64,000 nucleotides of DNA from Patella vulgata (taxonomy: Eukaryota; Mollusca; Gastropoda; Patellidae): NCBI RefSeq assembly GCF_932274485.2, contig NC_065881.2, positions 75,766,702-75,830,701 on the forward strand, given 5' to 3'. Below the pieces are notes generated by a model. It ran no database searches. It saw nothing but the letters and a program-made list of their open reading frames with translations, and had not been told where the DNA came from. A program made the position numbers and the translations under genes. Position 1 is the stretch's first letter. Every line of letters starts with the position of its first letter. Positions 20,612-29,197 of the stretch are shown here, piece after piece.

Positions 20612-23600
20612 ATGGCGAATACACCAGGCTACACTCTACGTTTAGGACACCAGCGTCGTTCCAGACGTTTTCACACGGAAAGCTTGTATGTCAACGTTGA
20701 TTTTCATCAGAATTGGGACCAAATTTCACCAGTGGACGTTCCAGAAGTTTTATATGATACCTTTGACAACATATTAAATGATCTGGGAAATTTGGTTGGC
20801 TGTCAACCCAACGACTTTGTACGATTTAGTGTATCGCATCCGGGACTCAAGACGTCGGCATGGATACCATTTCAACCGTGGCAAGATGTCAGACCAAATC
20901 ACATATTGGATCCGTTGGCCCGAATATTACAATCCAACGAAGAATTTAAGATGGATGAACGCCTGAGACTACATGTGTGTCACGTAGCCCCGCCTAATGG
21001 ATCCGGAAGTGGACAGCCTATTATCAAAAAGAAAGACATGAGTTCCTTTGAAGACTACTTGAAACGGAAGAGAGCCATCGTGGTGATTAAAAATCGGGAC
21101 CAGCTCTGTTTCCAACGTGCTTTGGTGGTGGCCAAACACTATGCCAACAAAAACGACACGCCAGAATGGGAAGCAGAAAAGACAAGACTTGTACGAAATT
21201 GTGGACCCGACAGCTGGCAGACACGAAAGACCCGCCGATTAATTGAAGAGGTAGGAGGTGCCTACGAAGCCTGTCGTGGTCCCGAGACCTGGGAACAATA
21301 CCAACGTGTGCTGGGTCCCCAGGGATACCAGATCAATGTTTATTCCCGACAACTCTTTGGTAAACTCATGTTCAAAGGAACCAAGTACGTTGTGGGTGGT
21401 CAGCCTAAAATATTACATTTATACCATCACGCCAATCATTATGACGTCATCACTTCCATGCCTGCTTTTTTTGAAAGAAACTATTTCTGTGAGGCCTGTC
21501 AAAAAGGTTACGATCATCCGGATCGACACGAGTGTCATGCCATGTGTCACAGCTGCCAACAGTCAGGGCCCCCGTGTTTGGAAGACGCCACTCGTCGAGA
21601 CTGTGACACATGTCATCGACGTTTTCCGAATCAGATGTGTTATGACCGGCACCTAAAACCCCGGCAACCAGGAATACCAACGATCTGTCAACGATGGACG
21701 AAATGTCTACAGTGCGGCAAAGAGTGGGATATTCTGAGAAGACACAGGACATTGGCCGAACACGTGTGTGGGGAATACGAGTGCTATGTTTGTAAGAAAT
21801 GGCATCAACGCGGAGACCGTTGGTGTTCTATTCAAAAACTCAAATCGCCCATTGATATGACTCAGCCGGACCGCCCACAGCAGTTAGCAAGACTCCAAGA
21901 AAAAGAATTGACTCGTTTTGTATTTTATGATTTCGAATGCAGTCAAGATACGGGAGAACATGTAGTAAACTTGTGTGTGCTACAATGCTGTTGTCATTTC
22001 TGCATGGCATCATCGGACCCCTGTGATTACTGTGATCCTTTCTGGAATGGTCAACGCGAATGGATATTTCGGACGTTGGACGACGTCGGAAAATGGTTCA
22101 TTTATTTATCGGCACACGGTACAGTTCCCGGAGGAAGAAAATCTCGCAAGTCTACACACATCATAGCCGTTGCACATAATTTTAAGGGATACGATGGGTT
22201 ACTAATGTTGCAAACGATACACGACCATGCGATAGCCGCTCCGCAAGTTGTTATGAGTGGTGGAAAAGTGATGACAGTGACCTTGGGAGCCGTAAAATTT
22301 GTCGATTCGCTAAACTTTTTACCCATGCCTTTACGAGATGTACCCAAGACGTTTGGCCTCACGGAACTGAAGAAAGGCTATTTTCCACACTTTTTTAACA
22401 AGCCAGACCATTACACGTACGTGGGTCCATATCCACCAGCCGAAGAATACGATCCTGAAGGCTTGAGTGTGTCTGAACGTAAAGCCTTTTACGCCTGGTA
22501 CCAACAACACAAACACGAACCATTTGATTTTCAACACGAGCTGTTGACGTATTGCAAGAGCGATGTGGATGTACTCAAACGCGGCTGTGCTGCTTTCAGA
22601 GACTTGTTTATGATGGACACGGGTCTCGATCCTTTTGTGGAAAGTCTCACGTTGGCTTCGGCCTGTAATAAAGTATTTCGCACGCATTATTTGGAACCCG
22701 ATACGATGGCCATCATTCCCCGAGCCCTGATGCAGGAACCCGAAGCCGGAAAAGATTGGAAACAGTTTCGACCGCGACAGCAATCTAACATAGCCTTGAG
22801 ATGGTTGGAATGGGAACAGCACGGTCAGACTCTCAAAGCGTTGCGAGAGGGAAGTCGCGTTCCACAGATTCGACATGCTCGTAACCAGGGTGAAGTGAGA
22901 ATTGGCGCGTATCATTTAGATGGCTACGACGATAACACCGGCTACGAATTCATGGGATGTGCCTATCACGGATGTCCTCGCTGCTACCCCGGACCCATAC
23001 AAGACGTGAAACATCATCACCCCTATGATCCGTCTAGAACCATGCGTGATTTGTATCAACACACTCAAGATCGTCTTTACAAATTACGTCACGTGTATGG
23101 ACTATCTGAGATCAAAGTCATGTGGGAATGTGAACTGAACGAAGAACGTCGTCGTAATCCCGAGATGGAAGAATTCTTTGCCAGTTTAGAAGCGCAGGGA
23201 TGGCCTTGTCCGGATCCCCTGTCGCCCAGAGCTGGCTTTTTTGGAGGAAGAACCAATGCCTGTCAATTGATGGCCAAAGCCGAACATCCCGACGAAGAGA
23301 TCCGATACGTGGACGTGGTATCCCTTTACCCTTGGGTGTGTAAATACGGCAAATTTCCTCTCAAAGAACCAAACATCATCACACGACCTAGTCAAGCTTG
23401 GGAACAGTACGAAGGTCTCATTCAGTGTTCTGTGCTTCCACCCCGTCAACTCTATCACCCCGTACTCCCGTTTCGATACAACGGCAAACTCACCTTTCCA
23501 CTATGTCGGAGCTGCGTGGAACAACACATGCAGAAAAGTGAAATCACCCACTACGTCGACTGTACACACAAAGAGAAGGAACGAGCCTGGGTAGGCACTT

Positions 23601-24643
23601 TTGTGTCGTTGGAATTAAGGAAAGCTGTGGCGATGGGTTATCAAGTCCTCGTCGTGTACGAAGTGTGGCATTGGAGCGAATGGAGCCAGTACGACAGTCA
23701 ATCCAAGTCTGGGGGATTATTTGCTGGATACATCGATCATTACTTGAAAAAGAAGATGGAAGCTAGTGGATATCCGGACGATTGTTCCACGGACGACGAT
23801 AAACGACGTTTCATCCAAGACGTGTACGACAAGGAAGGCATTGAACTAGATCACGAAGCCATGATACCTAACAAAGGCCTGAGAAGTTTTAGCAAGCTCC
23901 AATTGAACACGTTATGGGGAAAATTCGGACAACGCGACAATTTTACCCAAACAGTGTACATGACAGACCCTGCCGATTATTTTCCACTCATGATGGATGT
24001 CACCGAAACCATCAAAGATGTTCGAGTCGTGAACGAAAACATGGTTATGGTGGAAAAGATCAAAAAAGAAGAACACGTGAGACCATGTCCCATTACCAAC
24101 GTCGTGGTGGCGGCCTTTGTGACAGCCCAAGCCCGGTTGAAATTGTATTCGGTATTGGAACCGCTGGGAGAACGTGTGTGCTACTTTGATACGGACAGTG
24201 TCATTTTTAAATATGATCGTAATCGGTGGAACCCCCCGGAAGGAAACTCGTTAGGCGAATGGAAGAATGAATTACCCGATACACTGTCGATACGCCAGTT
24301 TGTATCCGGTGGACCGAAGAATTACGCTTACCAACTGAGTAACGGCGAAACGGTGTGTAAAATCAGAGGATTTACGCTCAACTACCGTAATAGTCAACTA
24401 TTAAATTTCGACACCGTGAAACAGATGGTCCTTGGTCTCGCCAAAGACAAAATCACAGTCACCAATCCGCACAAGATTGAGCGATCACGTGATCGACGTC
24501 TATGGTCCCGTGTGGAAGACAAAGTTTATAAGATAGTATACAACAAACGTTTTGTGGTATTGGACAAAGACGGTCAACCCAGCAACACCTTACCTTATGG
24601 ATACCATCACGGCGAAATTGAGGCAGAGATGGCTGACGTATAG
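20612..24643 (+). CDS. polB: Polinton protein-primed family B DNA polymerase
   Basis: A 1343-aa protein that would replicate the element with a protein primer. A basic N-terminal region and a Cys/His-rich zinc-binding stretch (about 290-400) precede a 3'-5' exonuclease with Exo I FYDFECS (about 440), Exo II HNFKGYDG (about 521) and Exo III YCKSDVDVL (about 646). Between exonuclease and polymerase lies a module with GYEFMGCAYHGCPRC ... MWECEL (about 775-840), known from related polymerases and possibly endonuclease-like. Polymerase motifs follow: A DVVSLYP (about 901), B KLQLNTLWGKFG (about 1094), C YFDTDSV (about 1191) and KNYAYQL (about 1236). The start is fixed by the TATA box 41 bp upstream. 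The whole frame is open. Confidence 0.97.
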   Translation: MANTPGYTLRLGHQRRSRRFHTESLYVNVDFHQNWDQISPVDVPEVLYDTFDNILNDLGNLVGCQPNDFVRFSVSHPGLKTSAWIPFQPWQDVRPNHILDPLARILQSNEEFKMDERLRLHVCHVAPPNGSGSGQPIIKKKDMSSFEDYLKRKRAIVVIKNRDQLCFQRALVVAKHYANKNDTPEWEAEKTRLVRNCGPDSWQTRKTRRLIEEVGGAYEACRGPETWEQYQRVLGPQGYQINVYSRQLFGKLMFKGTKYVVGGQPKILHLYHHANHYDVITSMPAFFERNYFCEACQKGYDHPDRHECHAMCHSCQQSGPPCLEDATRRDCDTCHRRFPNQMCYDRHLKPRQPGIPTICQRWTKCLQCGKEWDILRRHRTLAEHVCGEYECYVCKKWHQRGDRWCSIQKLKSPIDMTQPDRPQQLARLQEKELTRFVFYDFECSQDTGEHVVNLCVLQCCCHFCMASSDPCDYCDPFWNGQREWIFRTLDDVGKWFIYLSAHGTVPGGRKSRKSTHIIAVAHNFKGYDGLLMLQTIHDHAIAAPQVVMSGGKVMTVTLGAVKFVDSLNFLPMPLRDVPKTFGLTELKKGYFPHFFNKPDHYTYVGPYPPAEEYDPEGLSVSERKAFYAWYQQHKHEPFDFQHELLTYCKSDVDVLKRGCAAFRDLFMMDTGLDPFVESLTLASACNKVFRTHYLEPDTMAIIPRALMQEPEAGKDWKQFRPRQQSNIALRWLEWEQHGQTLKALREGSRVPQIRHARNQGEVRIGAYHLDGYDDNTGYEFMGCAYHGCPRCYPGPIQDVKHHHPYDPSRTMRDLYQHTQDRLYKLRHVYGLSEIKVMWECELNEERRRNPEMEEFFASLEAQGWPCPDPLSPRAGFFGGRTNACQLMAKAEHPDEEIRYVDVVSLYPWVCKYGKFPLKEPNIITRPSQAWEQYEGLIQCSVLPPRQLYHPVLPFRYNGKLTFPLCRSCVEQHMQKSEITHYVDCTHKEKERAWVGTFVSLELRKAVAMGYQVLVVYEVWHWSEWSQYDSQSKSGGLFAGYIDHYLKKKMEASGYPDDCSTDDDKRRFIQDVYDKEGIELDHEAMIPNKGLRSFSKLQLNTLWGKFGQRDNFTQTVYMTDPADYFPLMMDVTETIKDVRVVNENMVMVEKIKKEEHVRPCPITNVVVAAFVTAQARLKLYSVLEPLGERVCYFDTDSVIFKYDRNRWNPPEGNSLGEWKNELPDTLSIRQFVSGGPKNYAYQLSNGETVCKIRGFTLNYRNSQLLNFDTVKQMVLGLAKDKITVTNPHKIERSRDRRLWSRVEDKVYKIVYNKRFVVLDKDGQPSNTLPYGYHHGEIEAEMADV

Positions 24644-24995
24644 CGTCAGTCATCGTTATTTACCCATTATAGATCACCACCAATATACTTTCTGCATTGG
24701 ATGTGCCTACAATCATCCAAGTCAACGGTATCATTCCTGTATGGGTTTGGGAGTCTGTCCCACCACCGGTCAGACGTCACACCCCGTAGACATGTATCTA
24801 GATCAAGTATTAGATGACCACAACCACGACGACGTCGAGAAAGTATTGGGTAGTTTTATGGAAGAGCCGCGACAACAGGTACAAGAATGGGAAGCAGATC
24901 CCCAGTGGGCAGTCGACGTGGAACACGCTCTGCGACAACACTGGGAAGTGGTACCGGGTTTCAAAACGGCTTTGATCAGAAGAAAATATGAATAG
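24597..24995 (+). CDS. Polinton small Cys/His protein
   Basis: A 132-aa protein beginning MDTITAKLRQ, overlapping the last 47 bp of the polymerase gene in another frame. A compact Cys/His cluster (CIGCAYNHPSQRYHSC, about residues 31-50) has the spacing of a zinc site. The C-terminal half is acidic and helical, ending VVPGFKTALIRRKYE. No name is assigned. The upstream extension of the frame to 24552 has no ATG, so the internal ATG is preferred. Confidence 0.65.
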   Translation: MDTITAKLRQRWLTYSVSHRYLPIIDHHQYTFCIGCAYNHPSQRYHSCMGLGVCPTTGQTSHPVDMYLDQVLDDHNHDDVEKVLGSFMEEPRQQVQEWEADPQWAVDVEHALRQHWEVVPGFKTALIRRKYE

Positions 24996-25019
24996 AGAAG
25001 AATATGAATAGAGAAGAAC

Positions 25020-25394
25020 ATGAATAGAGAAGATACGTTGTTATTAAGTGATATGTTGGACACGGTGTACCCTCTTACACATCTCTGGAAGGCCTATTAT
25101 AAAAAGAGTCAAGGCTATCAAACCATCACCTGGTACGAAGAAGATCGGATTAATTTTGCTTATTACAAAAGGAGTCAAGGTTGTCAAGCTGTCACCTGGT
25201 ACGAGGAAGATCGGATTATTTTTGATGTGTTGGATCGTTTAGTCAAGACGTATGGAGTTCAAATGACACAAGAAACAATGAATCACTGGTTCGCCTCACA
25301 TTTACTACCGGACTATCACGTGACAATGACGTATTGTTTACGCTGCGTTGGTCATGCGCAACCGGCTCAACAATCTGGATGTTGTCTATTGTGA
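25020..25394 (+). CDS. Polinton accessory protein with internal duplication
   Basis: A 124-aa protein. Two consecutive segments of about 23 residues are near-copies: YYKKSQGYQTITWYEEDRIN and YYKRSQGCQAVTWYEEDRII. The C-terminal part has a CLRC pair and ends GCCLL; a terminal Cys-x-x-Leu resembles a prenylation (CaaX) signal, which is speculative. Just upstream (24985-25032) are three short repeats containing ATATGAATAGAGAAGAA, so the exact start could vary. Family not recognised. Confidence 0.6.
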   Translation: MNREDTLLLSDMLDTVYPLTHLWKAYYKKSQGYQTITWYEEDRINFAYYKRSQGCQAVTWYEEDRIIFDVLDRLVKTYGVQMTQETMNHWFASHLLPDYHVTMTYCLRCVGHAQPAQQSGCCLL

Positions 25395-25397
25395 CCA

Positions 25398-26957
25398 ATG
25401 AGCGAATGCCACGTCATCCATCACGTGATTTGGGGGGGATATAACACCAGCAACAACACCGACACTTCATTCTGGAGACATCAACTCAAGTACACAGACG
25501 TAGTATGGAAACTTCTTATGGTACCAATGGACAACAGTACGATCTTCAGCGAACTCCTCAACGAACCACTCAACAAACAGAAACCCAACAACAACAGTCC
25601 AACAACTGTTTTGGGTGTGGAAGCAATGAACATTGGTACAGAGACTGTCCACACAGAGCCAACCAACGAACCACTCAACGAGCTACTCAACGAACTACTC
25701 AACGAGCAACAGAAACCCAACAACAACAGAAACCCAACAACTGTTTTGGGTGTGGAAGCAATGAACATTGGTACAGAGACTGTCCACACAGAGCCAACCA
25801 ACGAACCACTCAACAAGAAACCCAACAACAACAACAGTCCAACAACAGTTTTGGGTGTGGAAGCAATGGACATTGGTACAGAGACTGTCCACAAAGAGCC
25901 ACTCAAAGAGCCACTCAAAGAGTCACTCAAAGAGTCACACAACGAGCAGCCTCAACCTCGCAAACAGAAGCTCAGAGAGAAGCTCAGAGAGAAGCTCAGA
26001 GAGAAGTCAACACACAAGAGGAAACTCAAAGAGAAACTCAAAGAGAAACTCAAGGAGAACATCAAAGAGAACATCAAAGAGAACATCAAGGAGAACATCA
26101 ACGAGAAGCGCAACGAGAAACGACAGAAGTCAACACTCAACGAGAAACGACAGAAGTCAACACTCAACGAGAAACGACACCCACTCAAAGAGAAACGACA
26201 CCCACTCAAAGAGAAGCTCAAAGAGAAGCTCAAAGAGAAGCCAAAAAAGTCAACACGGGTAAACGCTACGACACCTGTTATCGATGCAAACAAGTCGGAC
26301 ACTGGGCTCCTGCCTGTCCCCAACGCTACAGGCCTTACCCGTCGACCCGTTACCAAAATGAACAAAATAAAGAAAAAGAAGCAAAAGAAGCAAAACATCG
26401 ATGTCTCAACTGTGACGAATTTGGCCATGGATTGTTTGCCTGTAGACAGTCCCCAGAAAGAATCGACGACTTTAGCACCTTTGCCAGCAAACTGTTCAAC
26501 GTCGAACCCCGTTACTGGTACTGGTGTGAAGAAGCCAACGAACTCTATCACCGGTTCAGGCAAGACGAAAAAGAAGACGTTAAACCATCCTGCGTCCGAG
26601 CCTTGTTCTACGACAGCAACTAGACTAGAGCAAGATTTGGTTCATTGTCCGATTCAACTCGATGTACCACCGTTTTCCATTTCCTTGACGGCTGAAGATG
26701 CTCAACGATTAGCACACACACTCATCATTCCAGGTGGCTATCGTGGTATGACAGAACATCCTCCTCCACCACCACTGCCTTGGATGGACAACGAATGGGT
26801 ACCCTTGGTGTTAACTCTACTAGAGGCCCAAGACTGGGTCGACGACGACGTTTTACAAAAGATGATCGGTTCCGTGTATTGGGTACCCCGTGTGTTGACG
26901 CGATCTCCGTGGCTGTATGCGCATATGGTGCGCATGGAATACCCTTTACCGTTGTGA
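25398..26957 (+). CDS. Polinton long low-complexity frame with unique C-terminus
   Basis: A 519-codon frame overlapping the zinc-knuckle frame along most of its length. The centre consists of repeats (NNNSPTTVLGVEAM-type units, then EKLREK/LKEKLKEK runs) that are probably the off-frame reading of the zinc-knuckle repeats. After 26623, where the other frame has closed, residues about 405-519 look like real protein: hydrophobic and Pro-rich with IQLDVPPFSISLTAEDAQR and ending RMEYPLPL. The start codon and true extent are unclear. No family recognised. Confidence 0.5.
   Translation: MSECHVIHHVIWGGYNTSNNTDTSFWRHQLKYTDVVWKLLMVPMDNSTIFSELLNEPLNKQKPNNNSPTTVLGVEAMNIGTETVHTEPTNEPLNELLNELLNEQQKPNNNRNPTTVLGVEAMNIGTETVHTEPTNEPLNKKPNNNNSPTTVLGVEAMDIGTETVHKEPLKEPLKESLKESHNEQPQPRKQKLREKLREKLREKSTHKRKLKEKLKEKLKENIKENIKENIKENINEKRNEKRQKSTLNEKRQKSTLNEKRHPLKEKRHPLKEKLKEKLKEKPKKSTRVNATTPVIDANKSDTGLLPVPNATGLTRRPVTKMNKIKKKKQKKQNIDVSTVTNLAMDCLPVDSPQKESTTLAPLPANCSTSNPVTGTGVKKPTNSITGSGKTKKKTLNHPASEPCSTTATRLEQDLVHCPIQLDVPPFSISLTAEDAQRLAHTLIIPGGYRGMTEHPPPPPLPWMDNEWVPLVLTLLEAQDWVDDDVLQKMIGSVYWVPRVLTRSPWLYAHMVRMEYPLPL
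25505..26623 (+). CDS. Polinton CCHC zinc-knuckle protein
   Basis: A 372-aa Gln/Thr/Arg-rich protein with several CX2CX4HX4C knuckles. Copies of CFGCGSNEHWYRDC lie at about residues 35-48 and 80-93 in 45-residue repeats, with diverged knuckles CYRCKQVGHWAPAC (about 258-271) and CLNCDEFGHGLFAC (about 300-313). Between them are runs of TQREAQRE-type repeats. Such knuckles bind single-stranded nucleic acid in retroviral Gag and cellular RNA-binding proteins; a genome-binding or condensing role is inference. It shares its DNA with the 25398-26957 frame. I know of no standard Polinton gene like it. Confidence 0.65.
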   Translation: METSYGTNGQQYDLQRTPQRTTQQTETQQQQSNNCFGCGSNEHWYRDCPHRANQRTTQRATQRTTQRATETQQQQKPNNCFGCGSNEHWYRDCPHRANQRTTQQETQQQQQSNNSFGCGSNGHWYRDCPQRATQRATQRVTQRVTQRAASTSQTEAQREAQREAQREVNTQEETQRETQRETQGEHQREHQREHQGEHQREAQRETTEVNTQRETTEVNTQRETTPTQRETTPTQREAQREAQREAKKVNTGKRYDTCYRCKQVGHWAPACPQRYRPYPSTRYQNEQNKEKEAKEAKHRCLNCDEFGHGLFACRQSPERIDDFSTFASKLFNVEPRYWYWCEEANELYHRFRQDEKEDVKPSCVRALFYDSN

Positions 26958-27195
26958 ACTACCGTTGTGAACTACCGTTGTGAACCTCTGTTGTGAACTA
27001 CTGTTGTGAACCACTGTTGTGAACCACTGTTGTGAACTACTTTTTGACTTGACTTTTTGCATTTTAGTATTTGCCGTTCCTTGTGATGTGTTCATAAACT
27101 TCTTTGAAATTTTGTATAATAAATAGTTTGATAAATAGTTTGTTAAATAGATTGTTAAATAGATTGTTAAATAGATTGTTAAATAGATTGTAAAT
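26950..27195 (+). repeat. Two 12-bp tandem arrays between early and late genes
   Basis: 26950-27040 repeats GTTGTGAACTAC about seven times; 27120-27190 repeats TAAATAGATTGT about six times. AATAAA occurs at 27119 and would serve as a poly(A) signal for the genes upstream. The next gene's TATA box is 73 bp further on. Confidence 0.75.
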
Positions 27196-27267
27196 TTTAA
27201 CATTAAAATGTTACATAAATTTTATTTTATTGTACACATCTTGTCTGTTGTTTTTTGCCAGGGGTAG

Positions 27268-27276
27268 TATAAAAGG
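27268..27276 (+). promoter_or_regulatory. TATA box of the ATPase gene
   Basis: TATAAAAGG lies 41 bp before the ATG at 27309. Confidence 0.7.
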
Positions 27277-27308
27277 GGGCTGGCCTAAAAGGGAAAAGTT
27301 ATTTCACC

Positions 27309-27920
27309 ATGGACGTGTCATTCAAGCACCCCTTTACCATGTTAGTGAGCGGACCAACGGGTGTGGGGAAAACGGTCTTTGTGCAAAAGTTTCTCCAAGC
27401 ATCACTCTTTGATACTCCCCCTGAACGCATCGTCTGGGCTTATGGTGAATGGCAAGACAGTTACAAACAGTTTCCTTATACCTATACGCGTGGGTTGGGC
27501 AATTTGGACGAAGTGATGGATCAAGTCCAAGGGCCCCAATGTTTAGTCGTGGATGATTTGATGGGAGAAGACACCGACACGTTAGAACGTTGGTTTACCA
27601 AGAAAAGTCATCATAGAAATGTGAGCGTAATTTACATTGTGCAAAATCTGTTTGATAAACAACAGAGGACCATCAGTTTAAATGCTCATTATGTGGTCCT
27701 CTTTAAAAATCCTCGCGATGCCTCACAGATGGGTGTCTTGGCCCGACAAATGTATCCGGGACAAGGTCAATTTATGCAAGAAGCCTTTGCCGATGCCACC
27801 AGTACCCCTCGCAGCTATTTACTCATCGATCTGAAACCCGATACGCCTGATGAACTACGTCTTCGTACACGTATCTTGCCGGAGGAAGAACCGTCCCATG
27901 TCTATGTGAAAAAAGTATAA
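27309..27920 (+). CDS. Polinton genome-packaging ATPase (FtsK/HerA type)
   Basis: A 203-aa P-loop ATPase. The Walker A motif GPTGVGKT is at about residues 15-22, Walker B is CLVVDDLMGE at about 78-87, and the chain ends near a Lys/Arg-rich tail. Short A32-like ATPases of this kind pump DNA into capsids in adeno-like and NCLDV-type viruses and are a Polinton core gene. The start follows the TATA box at the usual distance. The next gene begins after a 38-bp gap containing its own TATA box. Confidence 0.93.
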   Translation: MDVSFKHPFTMLVSGPTGVGKTVFVQKFLQASLFDTPPERIVWAYGEWQDSYKQFPYTYTRGLGNLDEVMDQVQGPQCLVVDDLMGEDTDTLERWFTKKSHHRNVSVIYIVQNLFDKQQRTISLNAHYVVLFKNPRDASQMGVLARQMYPGQGQFMQEAFADATSTPRSYLLIDLKPDTPDELRLRTRILPEEEPSHVYVKKV

Positions 27921-27923
27921 AAA
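27916..27923 (+). promoter_or_regulatory. TATA box of the basic-protein gene
   Basis: TATAAAAA overlaps the stop codon of the ATPase gene and lies 43 bp before the ATG at 27959. Confidence 0.65.
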
Positions 27924-27958
27924 GGCTCCTGAGATGTCCAAATTCATTTAATGTCAGC

Positions 27959-28756
27959 ATGGCTCGTGTGAAGAACACCGTTCGTCGTCATCCACCTCCC
28001 GGACTACCCCGTGCTAGATTTCCACCACCCGCCTGGAAAGGACAAAATTCGTTTGGCGCCACACCAACAGAAACCGCAGGACCCAATCGACGGCGCAATG
28101 TGGGTACCAATATGGGTACCAATATGGGTACCAATTTAGCTCCAGATTTACGTTTATCCCCCGTAGTCGTACGTGTGCCACGCCATCATCAGATTCCAGT
28201 CACGGACAATGACACCCGTCGACGTCGCCCTGCGCCTCGCCGACCTCTACGCCTCGATGACGATGGTGTCGTCAGACGTCGTCCAGCGCCCCGCCAACCA
28301 CCACGTCAGGAATTGAAAGGAATGAGGAGCTTTATTAACCGTTTGAAACAACTGTCACCCGAAATGGCTTATGGACAGTTGGCCAAGAGTACCGGGATGG
28401 CTCAAATTGGATTGTTGAAATGGTTCAAGCTGGCTGCTGAACATTTGTTGAAAGGAAATATACGACCCTTACACAAACAACACGAACGATGGGTAGAGAG
28501 AAATCGAGAGAGATTGCAACAACTGACTCGAGATCGTTTATCTGTCAACGATAAATTGAACATGATTATGAAACCCGGTGGACAGGGATTTTTCGGAGGT
28601 ATCCTAATTCGAATCTTGATCCGTTGGAAAGAACGTTTGCAAAAGGCCAGAGAAAAACAGAGACCCGTCAGAAGACGACGAACCGTTCAACGCGGTGGAT
28701 TTTTTGGTGTCGTGGAAAAGGCCAGGCAAAGACGACGAAGACGACAATATAAATAA
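27959..28756 (+). CDS. Polinton Arg-rich core-like protein
   Basis: A 265-aa very basic protein. The N-terminal ~110 residues are Pro/Arg-rich with a tandem NMGTNMGTN repeat and two RRRPAPR blocks. The middle (about 120-220) resembles the whole of the next two small proteins (shared SP..., HLLKGNI..L and RLQQL features). Two Gly-Gly-hydrophobic sites follow (KPGGQGFFGG, then VQRGGFFG), and the end is RQRRRRRQYK. By composition and position it may be a DNA-condensing virion protein like adenoviral core proteins; that is inference. Confidence 0.7.
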   Translation: MARVKNTVRRHPPPGLPRARFPPPAWKGQNSFGATPTETAGPNRRRNVGTNMGTNMGTNLAPDLRLSPVVVRVPRHHQIPVTDNDTRRRRPAPRRPLRLDDDGVVRRRPAPRQPPRQELKGMRSFINRLKQLSPEMAYGQLAKSTGMAQIGLLKWFKLAAEHLLKGNIRPLHKQHERWVERNRERLQQLTRDRLSVNDKLNMIMKPGGQGFFGGILIRILIRWKERLQKAREKQRPVRRRRTVQRGGFFGVVEKARQRRRRRQYK

Positions 28757-28766
28757 GATATAAATA
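28748..28766 (+). promoter_or_regulatory. Double TATA box
   Basis: TATAAATA occurs at 28748 and 28759; the second is 38 bp before the ATG at 28797. Confidence 0.65.
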
Positions 28767-28796
28767 CCACATCCCTATCCATCTCGGCATAACACC

Positions 28797-29096
28797 ATGA
28801 AATCCCGTGATCTCAACATCATTCGGTCGCTACGGGCCTTGCCCAAACCCTGGCAGAAACAAGTCCTGAGACATGCTCCTGATACTTTTATTCAGACTCT
28901 TTCTGAATGTTGCCGCCAAGTCTCCAGACCGTTACCCCAATCGTTAACTCTTTTGGCAAATCGTAAAACCCCCATGAGAACAAAACGACGAATCGTTCAA
29001 CGCGGTGGATTTTGGGGTGAAATTGTCAAATTTGTGCTTCCAGTCCTGAAAACCGTCGGTCAGGCCGTGGGTCGTGCGGTAGGTCTACCTATTTAG
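28797..29096 (+). CDS. Polinton small basic/amphipathic protein, paralogue 1
   Basis: A 99-aa protein. The N-terminal part (ALPKPWQKQVLRHAPDTF ... LSECCRQV) is clearly related to the following gene's SPAWRKRLIRQAPRDV ... LSECIGNL. Then comes a basic stretch, the motif IVQRGGFWG, and an amphipathic helix-like tail (EIVKFVLPVLKTVGQAVGRA). The layout, a Gly-Gly junction followed by an amphipathic segment, resembles adenovirus protein VI, whose lytic helix is freed by adenain. Likely a virion component; function is inferred. Confidence 0.7.
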   Translation: MKSRDLNIIRSLRALPKPWQKQVLRHAPDTFIQTLSECCRQVSRPLPQSLTLLANRKTPMRTKRRIVQRGGFWGEIVKFVLPVLKTVGQAVGRAVGLPI

Positions 29097-29152
29097 GTAT
29101 CCAGATTTGTATCCAGAGATTGGTATCCAGAGATTGGTATCCAGACCCCCTA
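29089..29152 (+). repeat. Short tandem repeat TTGGTATCCAGAGA
   Basis: About four GGTATCCAGA-type units between two small genes, running into the next promoter. Confidence 0.7.
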
Positions 29153-29159
29153 AGACTAC

Positions 29160-29184
29160 TATAAAAGGCCCTCCAGTATAAAAA
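29160..29184 (+). promoter_or_regulatory. TATA boxes before paralogue 2
   Basis: TATAAAAGG starts at 29160, 38 bp before the ATG at 29198. A second TATAAAAA starts at 29177, only 21 bp before the ATG, and is probably too close. Confidence 0.65.
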
Positions 29185-29197
29185 CCAAGACGTCACC

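Noticed and set aside
25481-26563. Long minus-strand frames opposite the zinc-knuckle gene
   Set aside because: Mirror images of low-complexity repeats with no independent motif.
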